IMG/VR virus record: IMGVR_UViG_3300025671_000528
Coordinates: 1-24,022 of that record
Length of the DNA stretch: 24,022 nucleotides
Source: a virus
Reading direction: 5' to 3' (one strand)
This document shows, one piece after another, positions 9,201 to 16,661 of the stretch (position 1 is its first letter; each line of letters starts with the position of its first letter). A model generated the notes under the pieces. It saw only the letters and a program-made list of their open reading frames with translations, ran no database searches and had not been told where the DNA came from. The position numbers and the translations under genes are program-made.

Positions 9201-9651
9201 AGAACTGAGTGCCTGAAGGAGCCTCGTGAGCCCGCACTCCGTTGGGGTATTCGCTGGCCCCGCCAGAAGTAGGCATTGGCCAGATGCGTTCGCCGTTGTA
9301 CTTGATCTCAAGCAAGCGGTGCGCCGGGCCGACACACACGCCCATCAAGTACGAAGCGTAAAAGACTTCGTTCGTGAGGCCCCCGCCCCCGGCTCCAACC
9401 CCTTTGCCGCCTGCGGTAGACTGTGACTCTAGACGAACCTCGCGGTTCCATTCAGAGAGCACTAGCGGCGCTAGCAGGTCTCGCCCGACCAACAGAGGCA
9501 GTTGATCCCCCCGCGTAGCCTTGGTGGAGCGAAACTCAGGAGTCTCGGCCTTAGGGGAGTCAGGCTTGAAGATGCTTCGCAGCACCTGACCGACCAAGAA
9601 ACCAGCCGCCACCTTGGACGCAAACGTGATGATCGTGACGGGATCAGCCAT
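6253..9651 (-). CDS. Large tail-tip/baseplate protein (GTA gp15 'megatron' / lambda gpJ position)
   Basis: A 1132-residue protein starting at ATG 9651, with AAGGAG 8 bases upstream, overlapping the peptidase stop as TAATG. The N-terminus carries a hydrophobic stretch (about residues 7-27) and then a conserved-looking block (LPLLVGRD at about 51, YLMGVCVGPAHRLLEIKYNG at about 101-120) of the kind found in tip proteins of lambda-like and GTA-like tails. A central part around residues 600-850 (GLDPSCWDL, KERLSALMLEVGIDV, VFGLRRP) resembles the hub-like domain of such proteins. Near residue 1040 a GQVLVKSSGDDYDATW segment matches a motif common at fibre-attachment ends. It presumably closes the tail tip and anchors the fibre encoded next. 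It is shorter than the roughly 1300 residues of GTA gp15, and I did not see the N-terminal TIM-barrel part of that family. Confidence 0.85.
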   Translation of the reverse strand: MADPVTIITFASKVAAGFLVGQVLRSIFKPDSPKAETPEFRSTKATRGDQLPLLVGRDLLAPLVLSEWNREVRLESQSTAGGKGVGAGGGGLTNEVFYASYLMGVCVGPAHRLLEIKYNGERIWPMPTSGGASEYPNGVRAHEAPSGTQFSTGRTASDPESPGPFRIYWGEEDQPVETDAFGPVGGGFPTQTRLPFVCYLYWPSLRLGGAGTLGNFQVDIESRPYNDNNRYGADGTDSYEDVVSVSGTNLGGTSDPWFRNARKIDEANCFDVLFYYVSSPNLPNNSIRIIGDASTELAAGAYLALKYEPGSVGGTELPIAYGRSYGATYDATSVFTAPDTVYQDRALETDALTYWAETATQGTESKAAPLTSGPPGVDPTNYHGVRYTSQGTFAAKTLKLTRDLAPGASGYLPPGGSTEEDFGDGFSWFEGYFHVSSLIIVEDHTATVALRSDATSSSLESGSVQIDWPGGNQGQPTLGTIQGDVTVTDFLNLGPRWCFLRFGLATGASSSVNTIDATDQIQVDVTFASVQGGLYGEMWLRKPDAPSAGGQFQPALRFAPYLSIQGTTVVETDFDLTGRVNFVGEVCPYVVDADGDAGANAAHILYQLMFDTDPHGLGLDPSCWDLTSLQAIATTLDTEGIRCHLIVEDYATVKERLSALMLEVGIDVTWDLVQGKYVFGLRRPAAPVTSVPQELMTKTVPARTRKLESDPTKTIVFTYKSASEEYQTRSIEADEHGNVQVAERSGVERDDLRTPRDVIAGQLIASRRASEEQSKTSITKFKLMRDAMTLRSNDVIDVSAITNDSLAHRILSVNVQPKSREVDVTAYPESFLLDEDPITFDVGGPSYFPAPITSDLSSGTFNTNEGIVVLRLPTDKRATQGVVLASEDGVSYWTVGSVPGVGGGYWTSTDVTNITFYTPVPMFTDAVPRADASNASSSVMRGATSRGEMFTFRSIVDLGGGVYRVEGCLRPTPVTLSDGDFVYVYRDGQVPPVRTSLPVSAGRQFKVVPASSTSLGNAAAAPAMTEVDARTATEGEMPSGGLPGQVLVKSSGDDYDATWETQDPPEVQDGVGYYDVPENYFYVTFGQDGNWEAVRYRETDESTGPQLGTMPTTLNALKLLDYTEAGPPSPAP

Positions 9652-10115
9652 TACCAGTTCTCCTTGCCGGGAAGGCGATAGTGCGAGTGAAACTCAAGCC
9701 CCGACAAACCAAAGCTCGTCATGGCAACGCCGTCCGATGTCGCGTGGTAGAAGCGAGGCCAGGGACCAGACAGTATGACGTGGGTCGGACCAGCACCGGG
9801 ATAGGCGCAGATGATTACGTCCCCTGGCTCCAGCGTGCTGTCGGTCACCTTCTGCACGTCCCACAACCTAGCCATCTTGCGAAGGAAGCTGCGCGAGATT
9901 TCGGGTTGATGCAACGCCGCGTCCTCGGGCAGAAGCTCCAGCACAGTCTCGGTGCCGTACAGCTGATCAAGAACGCCCAGGACGAAAGACCTACAATCAC
10001 AACCTACTCCAGGCTGCTGGTGCCCAGGGCGGTACGGAGTCCCTACCCAAGGCGCGATGGCCGCTTTCAGGGACGCCTCGGCGTCGGGACTGATGGCTTT
10101 CCTGGTGAACTGCAT
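9651..10115 (-). CDS. NlpC/P60-type tail peptidoglycan peptidase (GTA gp14 / lambda gpK position)
   Basis: A 154-residue cysteine peptidase. The start is taken as ATG 10115, which overlaps the hub stop as TGATG; a GTG one codon upstream (10118) is the alternative. Motifs fit the NlpC/P60 fold: GTPYRPG at about residues 25-31, the nucleophile in GCDCRSFV (Cys41, with Cys39 two residues before), a linker with LEPGDVI at about 96-101, and the catalytic His in GPTHVIL (His112), with a second His at 124. In GTA-like tails this enzyme sits between hub and tip protein and helps cut the cell wall as DNA is injected. Length and order match that group. Substrate bond specificity (for instance D-Glu to diamino acid) is family knowledge, not visible here. 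Confidence 0.88.
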   Translation of the reverse strand: MQFTRKAISPDAEASLKAAIAPWVGTPYRPGHQQPGVGCDCRSFVLGVLDQLYGTETVLELLPEDAALHQPEISRSFLRKMARLWDVQKVTDSTLEPGDVIICAYPGAGPTHVILSGPWPRFYHATSDGVAMTSFGLSGLEFHSHYRLPGKENW

Positions 10116-10996
10116 CACTGAGCCACGGGCTTCGCGAAGACGGGGTGGTGGTCAGGAATTTCGACCCCGATGCCTCTGAAGTTCTCGGTCTGCCCGAACG
10201 AAGTGCAGTTCTGGAGGCCCTTGTTACACCCTGGAGCCACCTGAACAGGAAAGGACCCGGCCTCTTCCCAGTAGGTTGGCACAGCTTGGTTCAGGACGAA
10301 GTCGTTGCCCTCACGCCAGTACTTGATGTGAACCCGATGTCCTCCGAAGTCAACGTAACCGTCCTGCCAATGCCCAGGGGGCTTATTGGGGAGCCCCGTG
10401 ATGGTGATCTCATTGCCTGAAGCCGAGCTTGCCGTCCCGGTCTCCAGCGCATTAGTCAGGTTGAACTTGCAAACCTTGCCTGAGGCGAAATCGTTGCGGC
10501 ACTTCTCAAGGGCGAGGCTGTCCAAGGCTTTCTCGGTGCGCTGCTTCGGGTTGAGGCAAGTGAGCTTGAACACGCCCTCGGCCCCGTCTGTATTGACCTC
10601 GACCGTCAGCAGTTTGCCACAAAACAAGTACGCCCATTCGGTGGCTTCGAGCGTGATGCTCTGATCTTCGATGATGTACTCCACCACCTCGACGGTCACT
10701 GTCGGGTGCGAGCGGCCTGAGACCATGTTCAGAAACGGCTGGATGTTGGCCGAAACTGAGCTGAGGGTGATGATGGCGTCATCTTCCTCCAACGAGCCGT
10801 TGCGCTCAGGCAGTTCAACCTGAAGCGTCGGCTCAGGCGAAAACGTCAAGGTGTCTCCTTGAGCGTCCTGCACGTTGAAGTTGTTGTGCGTGTCGGCCAG
10901 CCGCAGCGGCGACTCCAGCCCGCCCGAAGGGTTGTAGTTGGCGTAGCTAAACGTGACCGTCAATACGCTGATCTGTGACTCGCTCTGTAGGCTCAT
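10115..10996 (-). CDS. Tail hub protein with four-cysteine motif (GTA gp13 / lambda gpL-like)
   Basis: A 293-residue protein. The ATG at 10996 overlaps the distal tail gene stop as ATGA and has GAGGA 7 bases upstream. The C-terminal ending GCNKGLQNC followed by FGQTENFRGIG is characteristic of the DUF2163/BR0599 group to which GTA gp13 belongs. Four cysteines at 166, 176, 257 and 264 form two pairs, C-x9-C and C-x6-C. In lambda gpL and GTA hub proteins four cysteines hold an iron-sulphur cluster, so the same is inferred here. The N-terminal half (residues 1-150) is beta-rich. Two further cysteines, 126 and 147, lie outside the motif. The protein would form the trimeric hub between distal tail ring and tip. 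Confidence 0.85.
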   Translation of the reverse strand: MSLQSESQISVLTVTFSYANYNPSGGLESPLRLADTHNNFNVQDAQGDTLTFSPEPTLQVELPERNGSLEEDDAIITLSSVSANIQPFLNMVSGRSHPTVTVEVVEYIIEDQSITLEATEWAYLFCGKLLTVEVNTDGAEGVFKLTCLNPKQRTEKALDSLALEKCRNDFASGKVCKFNLTNALETGTASSASGNEITITGLPNKPPGHWQDGYVDFGGHRVHIKYWREGNDFVLNQAVPTYWEEAGSFPVQVAPGCNKGLQNCTSFGQTENFRGIGVEIPDHHPVFAKPVAQ

Positions 10997-12399
10997 GTCA
11001 GTTCCTCGGGGACCTTGTCCTCACACTCGACGATGGTGAAGGAGACCTCGCAAATATCGCGGGTGATCCACTTCTCCTCCAACGCACCTGAGAACCTACC
11101 AGCAAAAGCACGGTGCAGGCAAGGAGTCAAGTTGGTGCCGGGAATCTGAAACACGGTGTTGTGCATGTCCAGGTTCCAAGCAGTCACCCGCCCCGCCCCT
11201 CCGACCACAGGACTGCCCGCAGAGATCTCGTTGACGTACCAGTCCCCGTCGTACTGAAAAGCTGTCGCGGTGGTCGTGTTCAGGAAGTCTTGAAGGTTGC
11301 CCCCGATCGGTACGACCAACCTAGTGCTGCTAGCCCGCTGTGCTTTCTCGTAGATGACCGTAGGGCTGACAACCCACATGGGCCTAGCGCCGCCCTGGGT
11401 AGAGTCGAACGCCTGAAGGATCGAGTACCACTCCTGTCGGGTCACTGTCAGCGACGTGACCTCCATCGACCAACGGGGACGGAACCCCGACATTCTCGTC
11501 AAACTGCCCGCACCAGAGTTGCCTGGGCGGACGTAGCTGACTTTAAGCGCCTCTGCCCAGTTGTGGTCTACGGGGAACACTAGGCGGGCCGCGCCGCTCT
11601 GTCCTGTGAACGTGCTGTAGCCAGAAGGGGTCGTCCCGGCAGGCTGCGAAGAGGGCATTACGTTGATGCCGGGGTACTCTTCGCCTGAGATTTCCGCTTC
11701 GATCACCTTGGCCGTGGTGTACGACGAAGGCACTTCGAGCAACGGCAAACAATCCATCACCGGAACTACCCGCCAACCTAGGGCCAGGGGCGGGTCTACG
11801 TCAGTTTGAAACCCTTGCGGGTCGGGCGTCAGCACTAGGCGGTTTGGGTCGCCAGCGGTCATGCTGCCCGGCTGAATTACCGCGTACAGGGCAGGTAGCT
11901 CAGTCGTGCCGTTGAGGCGAAGCAGCGGCGTGTTGTACGGAGGCACCAGGAACACTCCCTGTCCTTCAAAGAACCTGCGGGTGTCCAGATCCTCAACGAC
12001 GATGTACGTCGCTGTCATGTTGACGATTTCAGTCGAGTCACAGTCCAGAGGCAGCTTCCACGACTTGCCCAGACCAAAGCCAAAGAAGTCGTAGGCGTTC
12101 GCCAGAGTAGCGGAGATGTCAGGGCTCGTCCGAGCCAAGAACTGCTCAAGGAAGCCTGCCTTGATCTCGTCCGAGATAGCTGAGAAGCTGGCTGCCCGAA
12201 GAGGGCGCACGTCCAAGGCTGTGTACTGCTCGCGGTTGCCGAACGTGCTGGCCAGCGTCTCCACTTCATACGAGGTTGAGACCCGGAATTCGTCTTTCCA
12301 ATTGTGGTGGGCGTAGGCGGGCCTTCCCAACTCAAGCGGCTGAGACTCCATTGTCCGCGTGAAAGCAGACACCGTAGATGTCAGGCTTCGGAACGGCAT
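10993..12399 (-). CDS. Distal tail protein (GTA gp12 / lambda gpM position)
   Basis: A 468-residue protein whose ATG at 12399 overlaps the tape measure stop as TAATG. No Shine-Dalgarno match is visible, so coupling to the tape measure gene is likely. No signal peptide or membrane segment was seen. The sequence is beta-rich with many aromatic residues, for example TRQEWYSILQAFDSTQGGARPMW-type segments around residues 315-345 that resemble the conserved part of distal tail proteins joining tail tube to hub. It is longer than usual for the role (about 200-300 residues), suggesting an inserted or fused domain in the N-terminal two thirds. The assignment rests mainly on gene order between tape measure and the four-cysteine hub. 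Confidence 0.75.
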   Translation of the reverse strand: MPFRSLTSTVSAFTRTMESQPLELGRPAYAHHNWKDEFRVSTSYEVETLASTFGNREQYTALDVRPLRAASFSAISDEIKAGFLEQFLARTSPDISATLANAYDFFGFGLGKSWKLPLDCDSTEIVNMTATYIVVEDLDTRRFFEGQGVFLVPPYNTPLLRLNGTTELPALYAVIQPGSMTAGDPNRLVLTPDPQGFQTDVDPPLALGWRVVPVMDCLPLLEVPSSYTTAKVIEAEISGEEYPGINVMPSSQPAGTTPSGYSTFTGQSGAARLVFPVDHNWAEALKVSYVRPGNSGAGSLTRMSGFRPRWSMEVTSLTVTRQEWYSILQAFDSTQGGARPMWVVSPTVIYEKAQRASSTRLVVPIGGNLQDFLNTTTATAFQYDGDWYVNEISAGSPVVGGAGRVTAWNLDMHNTVFQIPGTNLTPCLHRAFAGRFSGALEEKWITRDICEVSFTIVECEDKVPEELT

Positions 12400-15300
12400 T
12401 AGCGCATAGGACGCTTGTTGAGCATCCGCAGGGCCTGCTGGTTAGTCCGCTTGTTGATCCCTGCCACGAATTGCGGGTTGTCGTGAATGCGCCTCATGCT
12501 GCGCTCGTCCGTGACCAGCACCGGGAGAACTGCGGTGCCCTGGTTGGAGCTTGCCAGTTGGTCTGCCGTGCGAAGAGTGCCCGAGGCAGGACCGCCCGTT
12601 GCAAAGCCCTTGGGAGCGTTCCTGAGCGACCCGAAGTTCGGCAGGCCGTGGACCCCGCGCCGGAGCTTCTCAAGCGCGTAGAAGAGCCCAGGAGCACGCC
12701 GCTCCATCTCGGGTGTGGCGACGTACTCGCCGGGCCGCAGGAACGCCGGGATCGTGTCCCTGGGGTCGCCGTTGTGAGGCGCTGAAGGGAGCGCCAGGGT
12801 ACTGGAAACTGCACCCGGCCCCGTATGCGCTCCTGCCGTTATCGGTCCCCCAAGTGCATTGGCGGCAGCACCCGTCAGGACCCCGGCCCGACTAGGAGTT
12901 GCCGACACACCCAGCCCAGAAAACGCTGCCTGGGCCTGTTGAGCGTACAACGCGGTTGTCAGACTAACGAGTGCAGCCGTGTTCGTCTCCAACGCGATGT
13001 TGTTGAAGAGCTGAAGACCGAACAGCTCCGAGAGGCCGTTCAGCAGGGGCTGGAACAGGAACTTGTCGATCACCGCGTTGACGAACTGGTTCGCGAGGTC
13101 TTGGCCCAGACGTCGGGCGAGCAGCCCGAAGTCCACGTCTTCACCAGTGAATGCTGCCTGAAGCGCCGTCGTAGCGGCGTTCTTGACCCCGGCTTGCAGC
13201 GTCTGGAACGTGCCCGTGAACAGGGTCTGGGAGATCGCCTCGGTAGTCAGTTGGCTACTGAGCGTGTCAATCGCGCCCGCGCCGCCCCGGCCCACGTTGC
13301 TCAACGACAGGAGCTTCCGTGTGCGCTCTAGCTGCTTGTCGATTTCCTCGTTCTGGAGCTTCAGGATCTCGGCAGAGTCGAGATCTACCTCGTTGCGCTG
13401 TTTCGCCAGCCTCACGAACTCTTTGAACGCCGCGTTCTCCTGAGGGTAGCGTTGGCCAAGTTTCGCCAGCAGTAGTTCCGCAGCAGCCACTCCCTCGTTG
13501 CGGGCCTCGACCCGCTTCAAGATCTGCTCGCGCTCGATCAGGTTCTCTCGAATTTGAGAGCCCCCTTCAATGACCTGACGAAGCTGATCCCCCAATGGAC
13601 CGAACACGGGCACCTGACGCAGACGCTCCGCAGTTTGAAGGTCGGGGCGTTGCTGCACGTCGGCTTGAGCGTTCAAAATCTCAAGCTGCTTGGTGACTAG
13701 CTCCAGGCGGTCCTTCTCTCCCTGTTTCAGGTCCGCGTCGATCAGCTTACGCTGCGCCTTCAGTAGCAGCAATCTGCTACTGAAGGCGCTCTGAGTTTTG
13801 ATCGCCTCGTTGATCTCTTTCTGCGTGCGAAGGAGTGCTTCGTTCTTCTTTTCTGTCTCGACCAGGGCCTCGTTCAGGGATTTGATCACATCCTCTGTGC
13901 CCGTGCCCAGAGCGCCTGCCTGAGCAGCCGCCAACTCTCCCTGAAAACCACGGTTGAACTCCCTGAGAGATTTGGCGAAGTCCTCGGCAGTCAGCAGCTT
14001 GGAGACTGCTCCGGCGGAAATGCCCTCTCCGATATCTTCCCCGAGCCCAAACAGTTTATTGCTGAGAGAGCGAACCCCTGACGAGATCGCCTCAAAGAGA
14101 TCGTCAGAGAACCCGTCCAGCCCGACGCCGCCCTCTGGCGTAAGCCCCTCCAAGTCTTCTTTGAACGGACTGACACTGATGAACCTATTTATCTCAGTTT
14201 CCAGGTTGCTGATTTGGTCAATGCGCTCCTGAATGCGTTTGTCAATGCGCTCGGATTCAGCTAGGGACGCGCCACGCGCTTTTCTCTTTTGATCCTCGTA
14301 GATCCTCAGCACGCGCTGCGCGTTGCGTAGTTCTTTGACTTGGTCTTGGACAAGCTTGGCTTCAGCGGCAAAATTCCCCGCAGCCCCGAACTCGCCGGAG
14401 AAGAAACGCTTGGCGATCCCGATAGTGACCTTGAGTCCGTTAGCTGCTGCTTCAAGATTTGCGTTCAGCCCAGGCAACGATGCAGCGAACTTTTCAACTG
14501 CAACGATCCCTGCCAAGATCAGTAGCGGAGTCGCCAGGAACGCGGAGTTGACCGCAAGTGCTGCCGCCTTGAGCCCGGCCAAACTGAAAGTCAGCGACCT
14601 AGTCGCAGTGACCAGTTTTCCAATGCCCGCAGTGATCTGCTTCGGGGTCAGGAAGATCAGCAACTTGAGAGCTGCCGATGCCGACAAGCTGGCCGTTGCA
14701 ATCGCGGCAAACGAACTTAGTGCCCTACCTAGCGCACTCCCTGAAAGCTCTTGAACAGCTTCAAGAAGACCAAGTGCGACACTGAACAGGATGTTAAACA
14801 CCTGCACGAGCGGGGCGAACGCGGTAGCTACCAGTGCCGCAGACTCGCCAAGCTCGAAAAAGCCCTTTGCCAGAAGCCCGATCAGCTCCCCGAATGGCTG
14901 ACCGTCCCTGCCCAGGATTTCAGTGATCTCGTCGAACGGCTCGACCAAGAACTGGATAAACGTAGCCAGTTCGCGTTGAGCTTCGTCGTTTGAAAGAGCG
15001 TCCCTAACCTCAGAGCCAACCCGTCCCAAGGTGTCTCTCAGTTGTTCGGTGCCCGCTGCACCTGCCAACCGGAACGCATCCTCAAGGTCGGAAGCAATGA
15101 CCGGGAGCGTGTTACGCAGAGCCTCAGAAGCCTCAGCAATACCCGAGAACTTCTCCTGAATAAACTCGAACAGCCTGCCCGCTTCTTTTGCCTTGCGGAT
15201 GTCCGGGTTCGTAATTCCGAGCGCCGTGGCAATTCGCGTGTCTCGCGGGCGAACGGTGCCCTGAAGCACCGAGCGGATCTCTTCAGCAAGCTGGGTCTGC

Positions 15301-16658
15301 GGCACCCCGAGAAGCGTGGCACCCTGCGAGAAGAGCAACGCCACCTCGCGGAATTGACTGAGGTCCAAGCCGTTGCCTAGGGCCTGACTGACGTTCTGCT
15401 GGTAGATCGTCAGCAGCTGTTCAAACGTCGCGGTTGTGCCCAGGGCCTGCTTGCGGATCTCAGTAATCTCGACCCTGGAAATCTTCAGGGCCTCTGCGTA
15501 CTTCTCAGCCCCTTGGAGCAGGTTGCCTTGACTGTCAACGATGTCCGAAGCACCTGCCACAAGACCCGCTACTGAAAGTCTCGCAGTCTCAAGCTCATTG
15601 CCGAACTCCACAGCGTTCTTGAGCCCGAACTTAACGGCGTCAATGCTTCGCGTAATGCCTCGGTACACTACGAGACCAACGACCACGCCTCGGACGGTGC
15701 CCTTCAGGCGATTGAAGAACTCGTTCTGCTTCTTGACCTCCTTGTTGCTGCTCCTGACTACGCGAGCAAGGTCTGCCTGTGCCGAGTTGAATTCGGTCTG
15801 AAGTGCAAGACGACCTACCGGAGAGAGCTTCTCGCCCGGCTGCGCCAATCGGTCAGCGGCCAACGACCTCTCCACCTTCGCAAGACGCAGGTTTGCCTTC
15901 CGAAGAGCTTGCTCCTCTTGAAGCCTCAGCAACGTCCCTTTCTCGGAAGCGAGCTTGGACTTCTCGCTGGCCAGCCTTTCGTCGGCCTTGGCGACAATCT
16001 GAGCTTCAGCCGCACGAAGGGTCTGCGTGGCCTTGAGCTGTCGCGTCTTGGTTCTTTCTATGTCGGCTTCTTGCCGTTGCAGTTCCGCGAGAATGATTGC
16101 TCGCTTCTGCTCAAGTTTGACCCTTTCTTGAGTCAGTTGCTTGATCGAGGATTCGCTTGCCTTAAACGCCCGCTCGACAATAGGGACCTTTGTCGCAAAC
16201 CTTCCCTCCTTGTCTCTTCCCGTGACCGCGCCGGACTCTTTTCTCCTCCGGTTCAGTTCTGCCTGAAGCCTCGACTCGCGCTTAACCTCCGTGATTCGCG
16301 CGTTTGTTTCTTTCAGCAGCTGCTTGTTCTGCTGGCGACTCAGCTTGAGTCCTTCGACGTAGGTCTTGCCGCCCTCGTTTTGTGCCTTGCGAAGGCTGAC
16401 GTTTGAGGTTGCTGTCTTCCTGATCGCCTCGTTGAGCTTGTTCTCTTCCGCGACCAACAGGCGAAGGTCTGCACGAACTTTCTTGAGCCGAGACAGCTCG
16501 TCCTTCTCAACCAGGGTCAGGGAGCCCTTTTTGAACCTCCCCTTGGCGTCTCGAACGGCGGTTTCAAGCTGTTTGATCTCACGCTGAACACGGTCGAACT
16601 CGTTCTCATTAGCGAACTCGGCGCTGATGATTAGCTTCAGTTCTTCTTGTTCGGCCAT
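12399..16658 (-). CDS. Tail tape measure protein
   Basis: A 1419-residue protein that sets tail length and enters the host envelope at injection. Residues 1 to about 315 are highly charged, Lys/Arg/Glu/Gln-rich and coiled-coil-like. A hydrophobic segment follows at about 321-335 (TVRGVVVGLVVYRGI), and a cluster of hydrophobic stretches lies at about 605-735 (for example FNILFSVALGLLEAV and LATPLLILAGIVAVEKF), as expected for membrane insertion. A second charged helical part spans about 880-1130. Near the end is DTIPAFLRPGEYVATPEM, a motif often found in tape measures. The ATG lies 3 bases after the stop of the chaperone -1 frame, the usual arrangement. With about 0.15 nm per residue, tail length would be near 210 nm. 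An unusual perfect inverted repeat lies inside the gene (13754-13789). Confidence 0.95.
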   Translation of the reverse strand: MAEQEELKLIISAEFANENEFDRVQREIKQLETAVRDAKGRFKKGSLTLVEKDELSRLKKVRADLRLLVAEENKLNEAIRKTATSNVSLRKAQNEGGKTYVEGLKLSRQQNKQLLKETNARITEVKRESRLQAELNRRRKESGAVTGRDKEGRFATKVPIVERAFKASESSIKQLTQERVKLEQKRAIILAELQRQEADIERTKTRQLKATQTLRAAEAQIVAKADERLASEKSKLASEKGTLLRLQEEQALRKANLRLAKVERSLAADRLAQPGEKLSPVGRLALQTEFNSAQADLARVVRSSNKEVKKQNEFFNRLKGTVRGVVVGLVVYRGITRSIDAVKFGLKNAVEFGNELETARLSVAGLVAGASDIVDSQGNLLQGAEKYAEALKISRVEITEIRKQALGTTATFEQLLTIYQQNVSQALGNGLDLSQFREVALLFSQGATLLGVPQTQLAEEIRSVLQGTVRPRDTRIATALGITNPDIRKAKEAGRLFEFIQEKFSGIAEASEALRNTLPVIASDLEDAFRLAGAAGTEQLRDTLGRVGSEVRDALSNDEAQRELATFIQFLVEPFDEITEILGRDGQPFGELIGLLAKGFFELGESAALVATAFAPLVQVFNILFSVALGLLEAVQELSGSALGRALSSFAAIATASLSASAALKLLIFLTPKQITAGIGKLVTATRSLTFSLAGLKAAALAVNSAFLATPLLILAGIVAVEKFAASLPGLNANLEAAANGLKVTIGIAKRFFSGEFGAAGNFAAEAKLVQDQVKELRNAQRVLRIYEDQKRKARGASLAESERIDKRIQERIDQISNLETEINRFISVSPFKEDLEGLTPEGGVGLDGFSDDLFEAISSGVRSLSNKLFGLGEDIGEGISAGAVSKLLTAEDFAKSLREFNRGFQGELAAAQAGALGTGTEDVIKSLNEALVETEKKNEALLRTQKEINEAIKTQSAFSSRLLLLKAQRKLIDADLKQGEKDRLELVTKQLEILNAQADVQQRPDLQTAERLRQVPVFGPLGDQLRQVIEGGSQIRENLIEREQILKRVEARNEGVAAAELLLAKLGQRYPQENAAFKEFVRLAKQRNEVDLDSAEILKLQNEEIDKQLERTRKLLSLSNVGRGGAGAIDTLSSQLTTEAISQTLFTGTFQTLQAGVKNAATTALQAAFTGEDVDFGLLARRLGQDLANQFVNAVIDKFLFQPLLNGLSELFGLQLFNNIALETNTAALVSLTTALYAQQAQAAFSGLGVSATPSRAGVLTGAAANALGGPITAGAHTGPGAVSSTLALPSAPHNGDPRDTIPAFLRPGEYVATPEMERRAPGLFYALEKLRRGVHGLPNFGSLRNAPKGFATGGPASGTLRTADQLASSNQGTAVLPVLVTDERSMRRIHDNPQFVAGINKRTNQQALRMLNKRPMR
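13754..13789. repeat. Perfect 16-bp inverted repeat inside the tape measure gene
   Basis: Arms 13754-13769 (GCGCCTTCAGTAGCAG) and 13774-13789 are exact reverse complements around a 4-base loop (CAAT). It lies in frame at about codons 957-969, spanning SAFSSRLLLLKA. No T-run follows on either strand, so it is not a standard terminator. The function is unknown. Confidence 0.9.
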
Positions 16659-16661
16659 GAG

